64,000 nt of DNA from Legionella lytica (GTDB lineage: Bacteria > Pseudomonadota > Gammaproteobacteria > Legionellales > Legionellaceae): NCBI RefSeq assembly GCF_023921225.1, contig NZ_CP071528.1, forward strand, positions 309,395 through 373,394, in the 5' to 3' direction. The position numbers and the translations under genes are program-made. This document shows, one piece after another, positions 16,995 through 26,527 of this stretch. Under the pieces are notes generated by a model, which was not told the origin of the DNA, ran no database searches, and was given only the letters and a program-made list of their open reading frames with translations. Position 1 is the stretch's first letter. Every line of letters begins with the position of its first letter.

Positions 16995-17021
16995 GCGTCA
17001 TCCCAAGTTAGGGGATGACGC
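16995..17021 (+). terminator. Hairpin after the GH18 gene
   Basis: GCGTCATCCC (16995-17004) pairs perfectly with GGGATGACGC (17012-17021) around a 7-nt loop, 12 bp after the stop. No T-run follows, so it could also be a REP-like element. Confidence 0.5.
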
Positions 17022-17119
17022 AACATCTTTAAATTAGATGTCACATCCAACCAAGAGAGATTGCCATCAACTCATTCTAATGTTAAGTTACCGACATTGA
17101 TTATTAAAGATAATTTATA

Positions 17120-19333
17120 ATGACACGGACGCTTCTTACTACCCTACTTTCTTTATTTTTTTCCATTGCTTTTGCGCAAGACAGAATAGTTGATAATTTC
17201 TTTAACGATGTAAATCCAGCTACACTTAGCGCTAAGAGTAAAAATAATATTCGTGCAACACATTACCGTCTAATACAAATTGATTTAAGCCAACTGTATG
17301 CAGAGTTGGAAAATGTTCCTCATCGTGATGGATTAAGATCAGGAGTAGCAACACAAATAGCACTCCCCTTACCCGACGGAAGTAGCAAATTGTATCGGAT
17401 TGTTGAAAACAGCACCTTGCATCCAGAACTTGGTGCCAGATACCCAACGATTAAAACCTATGATGCTTATGGAATCACGGATCCCGGCGAGTTTGTAAAA
17501 TTGGATTTAACCGCTCAAGGCTTTCACTCTATGATTTTGCGCCCAGGTAAAAGTCCTGTTTTTATCGACCCCTTAGGAAAAGGCAAACATCAATATTATG
17601 TGGTCTACAAGAAAAAAGATTTAATTAGTAACAATCATTTTAAATGTAATGTGCACAGCATAAACCTAGGCCTTAAAACGCCTAGCCACAGCCCATCATT
17701 TGCGCAATTTAATGCTTGCCAACTCAAAACCTACCGCCTAGCCATGGCCGCAACTGCGCAATATACCCAATTTTATGGCGGCACTATAAATGGGGCATTA
17801 AGTGCGCAAGCAACGACAATGAATCGTGTTAATGGCATCTATGAGATCGACATGGCAATCACCATGCAAATTATTGCCAATAATGATCTAATTATCTTTA
17901 CCGATCCCGACACACAACCTTATACCAGCGGAGACACCACTAAACTCATTGCTGAGAATCAAGTAACGGTAGATGGGATTATTGGCTCTGGCAATTATGA
18001 TATTGGCCATGTTGTTGATGCAGCAGGTAGCGGTTTGGCACGACTAGAAAGCGTTTGTAATAATGAAAGCAAAGCGATGGGGACCACAGGCAAAACTGAA
18101 CCCATAGATGATCCCTTTGATGTGGATTATGTGGCCCATGAAATGGGGCATCAATTTGGTGCTGAGCATGTGCAAAATAATGCATACAATCGCAACCCAG
18201 CTACCGCTGTAGAGCCAGGCTCTGGTAGTACGATCATGGGCTATGCAGGAGTTTCCCCTCCGAATGTGCAAGCTCATTCCGATCCTTATTTTAATGGTAT
18301 TAGCCTAAAACAAATGGGAGATTTTGTTTCTAGCCCAGAGCATAATTGCCCTGTTACCTCGCCCATTCCTAGTGCCCCAGTAATTCACCAGACCAACGGT
18401 GGCGTGAGCATTCCAGCACAAACCCCTTTTGCATTAACGGCAGTAGCAAGCCCTGGCTCTTCAGGTAGTATCATTACTTATGCCTGGGAACAGATGGATA
18501 ATGAAATAACGCCTCAACCTCCCACAGGTACATCCAGAGGGGGGCCCAATTTCCGGAGCATCTCCCCACAAACTAGCCCCACTCGCTATTTTCCTAATCT
18601 TAGTGCCTTAGCCAATGGAGGCCCTTTTACCTGGGAGGTATTATCCTCCGTCTCACGAGTAATGAATTTTAAAGTATCTGCACGTGCCAATACGCCGGGA
18701 GGGTCGTGTAATGCATATATGGATACGAGAGTAATGATCGCAGATAATGCAGGGCCTTTTATGGTTATTAATCCTTCTGCTGCAAACATTCAATGGGCAG
18801 GGCAATCACTACAAACTGTAACTTGGGATGTCGCTAATACAAGTACTTACCCAGTCAGCGCGCTATCAGTGAATGTTTTCTTATCCACTGATGGAGGAGT
18901 AAGCTACTCTACCCCTCTCGTCGTGGGCACCAGCAATAATGGTCATGTGGACCTCTGTGTTCCTAATATAAACACCTCGGCTGCACGAATTATGATCCAG
19001 GCAAGCAATGGAACCTTCTTTAATATATCCAAAAATAATTTTTCGATTGTTGCTACACCGCCAAAAGCGCCGGTATTAACTGGAGCGGATCGTAATCGCA
19101 TGAATACAAGAGAAGCTTTTGTTTTATATGCGGATTGCCCACCCTCCTCGAATACAACCTACATGGTGAACGGTTTGCCTGGCGCTACAGTTAAATTGGA
19201 CCTACAGCGTCGCCGCTTTGTTATTAGTAATATTTTGACACCAAAACGCGTACGCAATGTCACCATTACTGCCATCGATGCATCGAATGTCAGCCGTACC
19301 TCCAACTCAATTACAATCCCAAGTATTTTATAA
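17120..19333 (+). CDS. Secreted metzincin (reprolysin-like) zinc metalloprotease
   Basis: 737 residues with a signal peptide (MTRTLLTTLLSLFFSIAFAQ) and a propeptide-like region to ~200. The catalytic domain contains HEMGHQFGAEH at residues 340-350, matching the HExxHxxGxxH zinc motif, and IMGYAG as the Met-turn. The last ~300 residues are beta-rich Ig/Fn3-like segments (TWEVLSSVSRVMNFKVSARA, VTWDVANTSTYPVSALSVNV). The family is M12B/M72-like; it should cleave extracellular proteins. Position behind the GH18 gene suggests a shared secretion route. The barrel gene downstream starts 12 bp after the stop. Confidence 0.85.
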   Translation: MTRTLLTTLLSLFFSIAFAQDRIVDNFFNDVNPATLSAKSKNNIRATHYRLIQIDLSQLYAELENVPHRDGLRSGVATQIALPLPDGSSKLYRIVENSTLHPELGARYPTIKTYDAYGITDPGEFVKLDLTAQGFHSMILRPGKSPVFIDPLGKGKHQYYVVYKKKDLISNNHFKCNVHSINLGLKTPSHSPSFAQFNACQLKTYRLAMAATAQYTQFYGGTINGALSAQATTMNRVNGIYEIDMAITMQIIANNDLIIFTDPDTQPYTSGDTTKLIAENQVTVDGIIGSGNYDIGHVVDAAGSGLARLESVCNNESKAMGTTGKTEPIDDPFDVDYVAHEMGHQFGAEHVQNNAYNRNPATAVEPGSGSTIMGYAGVSPPNVQAHSDPYFNGISLKQMGDFVSSPEHNCPVTSPIPSAPVIHQTNGGVSIPAQTPFALTAVASPGSSGSIITYAWEQMDNEITPQPPTGTSRGGPNFRSISPQTSPTRYFPNLSALANGGPFTWEVLSSVSRVMNFKVSARANTPGGSCNAYMDTRVMIADNAGPFMVINPSAANIQWAGQSLQTVTWDVANTSTYPVSALSVNVFLSTDGGVSYSTPLVVGTSNNGHVDLCVPNINTSAARIMIQASNGTFFNISKNNFSIVATPPKAPVLTGADRNRMNTREAFVLYADCPPSSNTTYMVNGLPGATVKLDLQRRRFVISNILTPKRVRNVTITAIDASNVSRTSNSITIPSIL

Positions 19334-19345
19334 AAAAGGTAGAAC

Positions 19346-20050
19346 ATGAATAATAAATACAGCCTAATAATTATTGCCTCAATGCTTTCGTTTCATGCTG
19401 AAGCCGGAGTATATACTGGCATTGATTTAGGTATTAATACAGTAAAGGTTCAAAAAGAGTTAACCTATCCGCTAGAAGAGGAAACGCCCACCACAGCTCA
19501 TTTTAATAATGCCTATACTAATTTTCATGGGCAACTGCTTGCTGGTTTTGAAGTATGGTTAAAACCTAGATTTTCAGTTGCTTTAGAGGCCGATGCAGAA
19601 CTATTTACCGGTGCATCACGCTATAAAATCAATAATTGGTTTTTTACGCAAAATGTTGCTACAAAAGAGCAATTGCAATATGGATTTTCGTTCTTTTTAC
19701 TGCCAGCTTATCAAATTAATGAATCTGTGCGCCTTTTTGTAGGTCCTGGGATTTCCCCAAGCTACTTTGTGGTAAAAAGTGAAGAAACTGCGGGTAATGT
19801 GGGCGTCAGTGGTAGCTTTAATCAGTGGTTAACTGGTGGTGGATTAAAGGCAGGAGCAATTACGCGCTTAAATAACAATCTAGATCTAGTCTTAACCTAT
19901 CAATTTATGCAATACAATAGTGTTAAGCGCACCTCGATTGAGCCTGTATCGGAAGACAGTTTACGAGGAAACTATAAGCCGAATGTAAATTCAGTATTAA
20001 TTGGCCTGAGATATAATTTCTCAGATACCAAACCTTCGCAGTATAAGTAG
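19346..20050 (+). CDS. Outer-membrane beta-barrel protein (opacity-like)
   Basis: 234 residues with a signal peptide (SLIIIASMLSFHAEA) and repeated amphipathic strands ending in SVLIGLRYNFS, an aromatic near-C-terminal strand typical of outer-membrane barrels. GVYTGIDLGINTVKV at the mature N-terminus is like Omp25/opacity proteins. It is 12 bp behind the metalloprotease gene, with AGG just before the ATG, so co-transcription is likely. Its role is unknown. Confidence 0.65.
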   Translation: MNNKYSLIIIASMLSFHAEAGVYTGIDLGINTVKVQKELTYPLEEETPTTAHFNNAYTNFHGQLLAGFEVWLKPRFSVALEADAELFTGASRYKINNWFFTQNVATKEQLQYGFSFFLLPAYQINESVRLFVGPGISPSYFVVKSEETAGNVGVSGSFNQWLTGGGLKAGAITRLNNNLDLVLTYQFMQYNSVKRTSIEPVSEDSLRGNYKPNVNSVLIGLRYNFSDTKPSQYK

Positions 20051-20096
20051 TTTTTAAATAATATTGTCTAGTTTGTCTGCAATGATACTTACTTAA

Positions 20097-20120
20097 GGAT
20101 TTCGCTGCGCAGCGAAATCC
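20097..20120. repeat. Perfect 24-bp palindrome
   Basis: GGATTTCGCTGC is followed at once by its reverse complement. It lies between the converging barrel gene and fnr and is followed by a run of G instead of T. It may end transcription from both sides or be a REP-like unit. Confidence 0.45.
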
Positions 20121-20204
20121 CGGGGGGATGAACAGAGCGAAATCGTCTGTTTTTTCTTAAGAAGTGCCATTAAGTCCATAGCCTGACCTACATATCAAAT
20201 CCCC

Positions 20205-20906
20205 TTAATTCACTACACCTGCAATTGATTTAAGTTGATCTAGCTGAAGCAATTGAATTTTCTTATGTTCAATAGAAATAATTTTATTATTTTTAAATTG
20301 AGTAAAAAGGCGACTAATCGTTTCTGCCGTTAATCCCAAGTAATTTCCAATATCTTGGCGAGACATCGGCAAAAGAAATTCTCTGTGTTGTTCACATACA
20401 ACTAATCGCTTAGACAAATCAATAAGAAAAGCGGCTAAACGCTGCTCTGCTGTTATGAAGTTTAAATAGGAGCCTATAGCTAATTGCTGACTAATTAGAT
20501 ATAAAATTTGCTTCTGTAGATTGGGGTAAGAGCACAACAATTCAGTAAAATGAATATAGGGAATCTCGCACACTAACGCATCAGAAAGAGCGATCGCTGA
20601 GTAACGATAGTCTCCTCGGGCAATAGCATCAAAACCTAAGATTTCGCCTGCAAAATAAAACCCCCGGATTAATTCATTACCGTCACTATCTACCTCATAG
20701 GTCTTTAAACACCCTGATTTAATTGCATACAGGTTATGGAACGTAGTTTTGGGAAAATACAAGGACTGCTTTTTTTTAAGAACATGCTGTTGTTTTACAG
20801 CAGAACTGACTTGATTGACCCATCGCGAGTTGGCCTCGGCCTCCTCTAGCGTGCAAAAAGGCGAGAATCCGCAATTAGAACAGGATTGAGTATCTTTTTT
20901 GTGCAT
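20205..20906 (-). CDS. fnr: FNR/Anr-type oxygen-sensing transcription regulator
   Basis: 233 residues. C9, C12 and C18 (CSNCGFSPFC) have the FNR spacing C-x2-C-x5-C, and C113 in ALVCEIPY matches the fourth ligand of the oxygen-labile 4Fe-4S cluster. A cyclic-nucleotide-like beta-roll (GEILGFDAIARGDYRYSAIA) and a C-terminal helix-turn-helix follow. The recognition helix LTAETISRLFTQF has the E..SR residues that read TTGAT half-sites. It faces ompW-cydPABX-hemN across a spacer with an FNR box, so it is the likely regulator of that block and perhaps of itself. Confidence 0.9.
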   Translation of the reverse strand: MHKKDTQSCSNCGFSPFCTLEEAEANSRWVNQVSSAVKQQHVLKKKQSLYFPKTTFHNLYAIKSGCLKTYEVDSDGNELIRGFYFAGEILGFDAIARGDYRYSAIALSDALVCEIPYIHFTELLCSYPNLQKQILYLISQQLAIGSYLNFITAEQRLAAFLIDLSKRLVVCEQHREFLLPMSRQDIGNYLGLTAETISRLFTQFKNNKIISIEHKKIQLLQLDQLKSIAGVVN

Positions 20907-20970
20907 CAGGACGCCGTAAATTTCTAATTAGTAGAGTTTAGCTTGTTTCTAAGCCTTTTTACATTTTTCC

Positions 20971-20984
20971 ATGATGTATATCAA
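20971..20984. promoter_or_regulatory. FNR box
   Basis: ATGATGTATATCAA matches TTGAT-N4-ATCAA at 9 of 10 fixed positions. It lies between fnr (minus) and ompW (plus), 122 bp before the ompW start, and can serve either promoter. Confidence 0.7.
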
Positions 20985-21105
20985 GGTATTTTCAGGAATG
21001 CTGCATATAAAATGAAACAAAACTAATAGCGATCACTGAGGTTAAAAGAAGTTCAAACATAATAAAAAATTCTTTCAGCTTATACAAATCAGAAGTGAGA
21101 AAAAA

Positions 21106-21738
21106 ATGAAGAAATTAATCAATAGGTTAGTTGCCACAGCCTTACTCTCAACAACAATACCAGCGATGGCCGATTCACCTTGGCTCATTCGATTACGCGG
21201 CATTGGCGTATTACCTAGTGAATCAAGCTCGACTATTAGCCTAATTGGAGGTAAAGTCACTCGAATTAGTAATGAAATAGTCCCAGAGTTAGATTTTAGC
21301 TATTTCATTACCCCTCATATCGCAGCTGAGCTTATTTTAGCAACTTCACGGCATAGTGTGGAAGCGACCAATACTGTTTTAGGTAACGTTAATTTAGGTA
21401 AAGTAAGTGTGTTGCCCCCTACCCTAACAGCACAATATCATTTTGCTCTTAGTTCCCGTATTAAGCCCTATGCAGGTGCCGGTATTAACTACACCCATTT
21501 CTTTAACGTGAATAATGGCCCCGTAGCAAGCAAAATTCATTATAGTTCAAGTTTTGGCCCAGCCTTACAAGTAGGCGCTGACTTTGCAATTAATGAGCAT
21601 TTTTTTATTAATGCCGATGTAAAAAAAATCTGGCTCAATTCTAATGTAAAAGTATACACCCCTATTGCTCAACTGAACACCAAAGTGAACATTAATCCTT
21701 GGGTAGTTGGTTTAGGCGTGGGATATCGGTTTAGTTAA
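21106..21738 (+). CDS. ompW: OmpW-family outer-membrane protein
   Basis: 210 residues with a signal peptide (ending AMADSPW). SPWLIRLRGIGVLPS matches the OmpW opening, followed by PELDFSYFITPHIAAELIL, LPPTLTAQYHF, KPYAGAGINYTHFF and the closing PWVVGLGVGYRFS. OmpW forms an eight-stranded barrel for small hydrophobic compounds and is controlled by FNR in enteric bacteria. The FNR box upstream is consistent with this. A strong hairpin follows the stop and separates the gene from cydP. Confidence 0.88.
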   Translation: MKKLINRLVATALLSTTIPAMADSPWLIRLRGIGVLPSESSSTISLIGGKVTRISNEIVPELDFSYFITPHIAAELILATSRHSVEATNTVLGNVNLGKVSVLPPTLTAQYHFALSSRIKPYAGAGINYTHFFNVNNGPVASKIHYSSSFGPALQVGADFAINEHFFINADVKKIWLNSNVKVYTPIAQLNTKVNINPWVVGLGVGYRFS

Positions 21739-21746
21739 TTAAAGTA

Positions 21747-21774
21747 AGCATGCAGCTAATAGCTGCATGCTTTA
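21747..21774 (+). terminator. Intrinsic terminator or attenuator between ompW and cydP
   Basis: AGCATGCAGCT (21747-21757) pairs perfectly with AGCTGCATGCT (21761-21771), with a 3-nt loop and TTTATCT behind it. Only about 20 bp separate it from the cydP start, too little for a separate promoter, so read-through may feed the cyd genes. Confidence 0.7.
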
Positions 21775-21789
21775 TCTGATATCTAATAT

Positions 21790-21981
21790 TTGGGAGCACT
21801 CATCATCAAACCTATTACACGTGATATTTCTTTGACTTTAGTCATCAAATTACTGCTTCTATTTTTGTTGTGGTGGGTTTGTGTGCGAACAATGCATCCC
21901 CAGCTTGAAAAAAACAATAGGTGGTTACTCGGCTCACAAGAAAAACCAGCTCCCATCAAGAAACAAGAGGTGTTTAAATGA
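21790..21981 (+). CDS. cydP: CydP-like small subunit of cytochrome bd oxidase operon
   Basis: About 60 residues with one membrane helix (ISLTLVIKLLLLFLLWWVCV) followed by a polar tail with HPQ. This matches the small CydP proteins found before cydA. The start is unclear. TTG at 21790 overlaps its own GGGAG, whereas ATC at 21802 or 21805 is placed 5-8 nt behind GGGAG (21792-21796) and would begin the protein where other CydP proteins begin. Its stop overlaps the cydA ATG (ATGA). Confidence 0.75.
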   Translation: MGALIIKPITRDISLTLVIKLLLLFLLWWVCVRTMHPQLEKNNRWLLGSQEKPAPIKKQEVFK

Positions 21982-23510
21982 TTCCAGCAACAGAGGTAGT
22001 TGACCTGTCTCGATTACAGTTTGCATTAACTGCATTGTACCATTTCTTATTTGTTCCTTTGACACTAGGCTTTTCAGTCCTCCTAGCGATCATGGAAACC
22101 GTTTATGTCATGACCGGTAAAGAAATTTGGCGAAAAATGGTTAAATATTGGGGCGTCTTGTTCGGGATCAACTTCGTTCTAGGTGTGGCGACTGGCTTAA
22201 CAATGGAGTTTGAATTTGGCACAAACTGGTCCTACTATTCCCGCTACGTGGGCGATGTATTTGGTGCCCCATTAGCCATTGAAGGACTGATGGCATTCTT
22301 TTTAGAAGCGACTTTTGTCGGGTTATTTTTCTTTGGCTGGGAGCGTTTATCCAAACTGCAACATTTGCTGTGTACGTGGCTACTGGCTTTAGGTACTAAT
22401 TTATCTGCGTTATGGATTTTAATTGCAAATGGATGGATGCAAAATCCTGTGGGTGCCTATTTTGATTATCAAACTATGCGCATGGAGGTGAGCAGCTTTT
22501 TCGATATTTTATTTAATCCTGTGGGTCAAGCAAAATTTGTGCATACCATTAGTGCTGGATACGTTACCGGCTCAATGTTTGTTCTCTCCGTTAGCGCCTA
22601 TTTTATGTTAAGAAATCGCAACTTGGATTTTGCAAAACGCTCCATGACGGTTGCAACCTCATTTGGTTTGGCAGCAGCCTTATCCGTCGTTGTTCTTGGC
22701 GATGAGAGTGGTTATCTTGCCAATGAGGATCAAAAAATAAAAGTTGCAGCTATGGAGTCCATGTGGGAAACAGAAAAGGCACCTGCTAGTTTGACTCTGT
22801 TCGGCATTCCAGATGAGCAAACAAGAACGACAAAATACGCAATTAAAATTCCGTATGCCTTAGGTATTATCGCAACCCGTTCATTTAACACACCGTTGTT
22901 GGGTATTAATGAATTGATTGAGGATGGAAAAAGCCGCATCAAAGATGGTTTACAAGCCTACAGTGCTCTAAACACTTTGCAAAATGATCCGAATAATATA
23001 GAGGCAAAAGAACAGTTACAAAGCCATGTTAAGAATTTAGGCTATGCCCTTTTGCTTAAAAAATACGCATCCAACATTAATGAGGCGACTGAAGAGCAAA
23101 TAAATCAAGCTGCTAATGACTTAAAACCTAAAGTGGCCCCGCTCTTTTTCTCATTCCGAATTATGGTGGCCTGTGGTTTTTATTTTATCTTGCTGTTTGC
23201 CTTAGGTTTTTATCTCGCAGCTAAAAACAAATTACACACAACACGCTGGTACCACCGGATGGCATTTTATTCTTTACCACTACCATGGATTGCAGCAGAA
23301 CTAGGGTGGGTAGTTGCTGAGTATGGACGACAACCTTGGGTGGTGCAAGGAGTTTTACCCACCTTTATGGGAGCTTCTTCTTTATCAACAAATCAGGTTC
23401 TGACCTCATTAACAGGATTTGTATTGTTTTATACCATCCTGGCTGTAGTGGAGCTGTACCTAATGGTTAAATACATTCGGCTTGGCCCAGATGGAATGAT
23501 TATTGAGTAG
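21978..23510 (+). CDS. cydA: Cytochrome bd ubiquinol oxidase subunit I
   Basis: 510 residues, nine membrane helices. Signature segments include SRLQFALTALYHFLFVPLTLG (haem b595 region), NFVLGVATGLTMEFEFGTNWSYYS, GSMFVLSVSAYFML and GRQPWVVQGVLPT. CydA binds quinol and carries haems b558, b595 and d. The enzyme has high oxygen affinity and works under low oxygen. The gene overlaps cydP by 4 bp and precedes cydB by 57 bp. Confidence 0.95.
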   Translation: MIPATEVVDLSRLQFALTALYHFLFVPLTLGFSVLLAIMETVYVMTGKEIWRKMVKYWGVLFGINFVLGVATGLTMEFEFGTNWSYYSRYVGDVFGAPLAIEGLMAFFLEATFVGLFFFGWERLSKLQHLLCTWLLALGTNLSALWILIANGWMQNPVGAYFDYQTMRMEVSSFFDILFNPVGQAKFVHTISAGYVTGSMFVLSVSAYFMLRNRNLDFAKRSMTVATSFGLAAALSVVVLGDESGYLANEDQKIKVAAMESMWETEKAPASLTLFGIPDEQTRTTKYAIKIPYALGIIATRSFNTPLLGINELIEDGKSRIKDGLQAYSALNTLQNDPNNIEAKEQLQSHVKNLGYALLLKKYASNINEATEEQINQAANDLKPKVAPLFFSFRIMVACGFYFILLFALGFYLAAKNKLHTTRWYHRMAFYSLPLPWIAAELGWVVAEYGRQPWVVQGVLPTFMGASSLSTNQVLTSLTGFVLFYTILAVVELYLMVKYIRLGPDGMIIE

Positions 23511-23567
23511 AACCTTACATATCTTCTCCAAACCTTATTGATGAAGACATTCATTACGGAGTGCAAC

Positions 23568-24698
23568 ATGATTTTAGATTATGAAACCTTAAGAATAATC
23601 TGGTGGCTATTACTAGGCATTTTATTAATTGGCTTTGCGATAATGGACGGTTTTGACCTAGGCGTTGCCATGTGGTTACCCTGGCTTGCGAAAACGGATA
23701 CCGAGCGTCGTATTTTAATTAACGCGATAGGACCTACTTGGGAAGGAAATCAAGTCTGGTTTATTCTTGGTGGTGGAGCAATTTTTGCCGCATGGCCTGA
23801 TCTTTATGCTTTATCTTTTTCGGGCTTTTATCTGGCGATGTTAGTTGTTTTATTGTCTTTAATTTTAAGACCTGTTGGATTTAAATATCGCTCTAAGCTG
23901 GATAACCCGACGTGGAGATCCACCTGGGATTGGCTACTTTTTATCGGTGGATTTGTACCCACGCTAATTTTCGGCGTGGCCGTAGGCAATGTTCTACAGG
24001 GTGTCCCTTTTAATTATGACGACAGCTTAAGAGCCATGTACACCGGTACTTTTTTACAGTTGCTGAATCCCTATGCACTCTGCTGTGGCGTACTTTCGGT
24101 ATTAATGCTCGCGATGCATGGTGCATTTTTTATACAGATAAAAACCGAGGGAACATTGCAACAAAAGGCGAGAAAAAGCGCGCGCTATACTGCTTTATTG
24201 ATGACTATCTTATTCATCATCATGGGCTTTTGGACTAATGCGCTCGATAGTTATGCCTTGCAAAATGTCATGCCGCACGATGGCCCATCAAATCCCTTGT
24301 ATAAAAACGTGGGCATACAAGCCGGCGCTTGGTTCACTAATTATAAAACAGCACCGATTACTTTATTCGTGCCTCTTTTGAGTATCATATGTGCATGGCT
24401 AGCCATTCTGTTAATCAATAAAACACTTATAGCTTTTATATTAAGCAGTGTGAGTGTGGGCTCATTAATCGCAACTGTAGGGGTAAGTATGTTTCCCTTC
24501 ATTCTGCCTTCATCAACGCACCCCAATCACAGCTTAATGGTATGGGATAGTTCTTCGAGCCAAATGACTTTATTTATTATGCTGATTGCAACGGTAATTT
24601 TTCTGCCGATTATTCTGGCATACACTGCGTGGGTTTATCGTGTCCTTCGAGGTAAGGTCAATGAAAAAACCATTAAAGAACAACTGGCTTCATATTAA
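23568..24698 (+). CDS. cydB: Cytochrome bd ubiquinol oxidase subunit II
   Basis: 376 residues from the start at 23568, where MILDYETLRIIWWLLLGIL aligns with the E. coli CydB start and CGGAG lies upstream; an in-frame ATG at 23538 adds 10 unlikely residues. GFAIMDGFDLGVAMWLPW, the NAIGPTWEGNQVWFILGGGA motif and RPVGFKYRSK are CydB landmarks. It partners CydA in the terminal oxidase. Confidence 0.95.
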   Translation: MILDYETLRIIWWLLLGILLIGFAIMDGFDLGVAMWLPWLAKTDTERRILINAIGPTWEGNQVWFILGGGAIFAAWPDLYALSFSGFYLAMLVVLLSLILRPVGFKYRSKLDNPTWRSTWDWLLFIGGFVPTLIFGVAVGNVLQGVPFNYDDSLRAMYTGTFLQLLNPYALCCGVLSVLMLAMHGAFFIQIKTEGTLQQKARKSARYTALLMTILFIIMGFWTNALDSYALQNVMPHDGPSNPLYKNVGIQAGAWFTNYKTAPITLFVPLLSIICAWLAILLINKTLIAFILSSVSVGSLIATVGVSMFPFILPSSTHPNHSLMVWDSSSSQMTLFIMLIATVIFLPIILAYTAWVYRVLRGKVNEKTIKEQLASY

Positions 24699-24714
24699 CA
24701 TTAAGGAGAAGATA

Positions 24715-24813
24715 ATGTGGTATTTCTCTTGGATTCTTGGAACGGGGCTCGCCTGTTCCTTTGCAATATTAAATGCAATGTGGTTAGAGTTAAGGGATCA
24801 AAAGAACTCATAA
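24715..24813 (+). CDS. cydX: CydX small subunit of cytochrome bd oxidase
   Basis: 32 residues starting MWYFSWILGTGLACSFAILN and ending in a charged LRDQKNS tail. This is the standard CydX arrangement: MWY..W..G...A...A..NA.W.E. It is required for stable bd oxidase. AAGGAG is 6 nt before the ATG and the gene starts 16 bp after cydB. Confidence 0.93.
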   Translation: MWYFSWILGTGLACSFAILNAMWLELRDQKNS

Positions 24814-24916
24814 CCTTATAAATGGGCAAATAAGGATTTGTCATTCTCCTGCGAGGGAATGGCAATGCCTCTGACGCCCTAATATTACTAAGTCTCTTTA
24901 TTACAATGGTGATTGC

Positions 24917-26278
24917 ATGTTTTCAAATGATGTTTCCGAGCAATTAATATTAAATTATGAAGGTCAGGTTCCAAGATATACAAGCTACCCAACAGCCCCT
25001 CACTTTTCTCCAGAGATTGACAGTACAATCTATTCACAGTGGCTTAATGCACTCCCCTCACAGGAAACTCTGTCACTTTATATTCATATTCCATTTTGCC
25101 GGCAATTATGTTGGTATTGCGGATGCTCTACTAAAGTCTCCAATAAAGAAGCATCCATTGAAGCGTATATTGAACTATTGAAACAAGAAATAGCGTTAGT
25201 TGCTACACTCTTATCGAACAATAGAGTAACACACATTCATTTTGGTGGCGGCTCACCCACAATATTATCACCTAGGCTCTTTTTAGATTTGATGAACACC
25301 ATTCACACTTTGTTTAATATATCTCCTCACGCCGAACTAGCTATAGAAGTCGACCCACGTACCCTCGATGAAGAAAAAATAAAAGCCTATGCAACTGCGC
25401 GGGTAAGTCGCGTGAGTATTGGCGCACAAGATTTTAATCTTGAAGTTCAACAGGCAATCAATCGAGTGCAATCATTCGAATTAGTTCAATCTTGCATTAA
25501 TCTTTTTAGACAGTATGGGATTAACAACATAAACCTTGATTTGATTTATGGCTTGCCCAAACAAACTATAGAAGGTATTAAAAAAAATATAGATGCCGTC
25601 TTTCTGTTAAGCCCCAGTCGAATCGCTCTTTTTGCCTATGCCCATGTCCACTGGATGAAAAAACATATGCAACTGATTCAAGAAAGCGACCTACCGAATA
25701 ACGCCACACGAATAGAAATGTTTACCACAGCGTCTGAAAAGCTAAAACAAGGCGGGTATTTACCTATTGGCCTGGACCATTTCGCGAAACCCACTGATGC
25801 GATGACACGCGCCTTGAATGCAAAAACATTAAAACGTAATTTCCAAGGATATAGTGTAGAGTGTGCACCGCATCTCATTGGTCTTGGAGTTTCATCAATC
25901 AGTCAATTACGCAACGGATATGCACAAAATACTTCCGATCTAAAACAATATAAAAGTGACATATTAAACCATCAATTACCTATTGTGCGCGGCATAGAAA
26001 TTTCTGTTGAAGATCAATTAAGAAAAAAAATTATTGATGAAATTATGTGTTACTTGAAAGTCGATCTCCACGAACAATGTGGGCTATTTAATTATCCGCT
26101 TGATTATTTTGATGATGAGCTTAAATTGTTAGACAGTTTAGTCCAGGATGGCCTTGTAACGGTTAACAACTACGTCATTCAAATTCACCCGAAAGCAAGA
26201 CAGATAACCCGTGTGGTCAGCAGCTATTTTGATCGCTTTTTTAAGAAAACCCCCCAGAAACACTCGATAATCGCTTAA
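24917..26278 (+). CDS. hemN: Oxygen-independent coproporphyrinogen III oxidase
   Basis: 453 residues. YIHIPFCRQLCWYCGC carries the radical-SAM CxxxCxxC cluster site at C61, C65 and C68, followed by HFGGGSPT. The N-terminal YEGQVPRYTSYPTAPHF and the C-terminal HemN domain are typical. The enzyme makes protoporphyrinogen IX precursors without oxygen, supplying haem when oxygen is low. It follows cydX by 103 bp. No FNR site was seen directly upstream. Confidence 0.95.
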   Translation: MFSNDVSEQLILNYEGQVPRYTSYPTAPHFSPEIDSTIYSQWLNALPSQETLSLYIHIPFCRQLCWYCGCSTKVSNKEASIEAYIELLKQEIALVATLLSNNRVTHIHFGGGSPTILSPRLFLDLMNTIHTLFNISPHAELAIEVDPRTLDEEKIKAYATARVSRVSIGAQDFNLEVQQAINRVQSFELVQSCINLFRQYGINNINLDLIYGLPKQTIEGIKKNIDAVFLLSPSRIALFAYAHVHWMKKHMQLIQESDLPNNATRIEMFTTASEKLKQGGYLPIGLDHFAKPTDAMTRALNAKTLKRNFQGYSVECAPHLIGLGVSSISQLRNGYAQNTSDLKQYKSDILNHQLPIVRGIEISVEDQLRKKIIDEIMCYLKVDLHEQCGLFNYPLDYFDDELKLLDSLVQDGLVTVNNYVIQIHPKARQITRVVSSYFDRFFKKTPQKHSIIA

Positions 26279-26490
26279 AAAACCTCAAGCTAAATCAGCC
26301 TTTAATTGAAACCATGAAAAGCAATTTCGCCAAAAGGTTAGCATTTATTGTGCTGATTTCCCCATACAAAAATCAAGTTGAGACACCATTTACTTTGTTT
26401 CCTTTGCAACTGATGCTTTTGTACTTATGCGAGACAGGTACTTTTAGTAAGAAATTTATTAAATTTTCGGAAAGTTCAAGTATTATACAC

Positions 26491-26496
26491 TATAAT
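26491..26496 (+). promoter_or_regulatory. -10 element TATAAT
   Basis: A perfect TATAAT whose expected start (~26503) falls after the ATG at 26501. It therefore supports translation of the next gene from 26528. No good -35 hexamer was seen. Confidence 0.4.
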
Positions 26497-26527
26497 TTCT
26501 ATGAGTGTTTTTCTTGTCGAGATTCTC

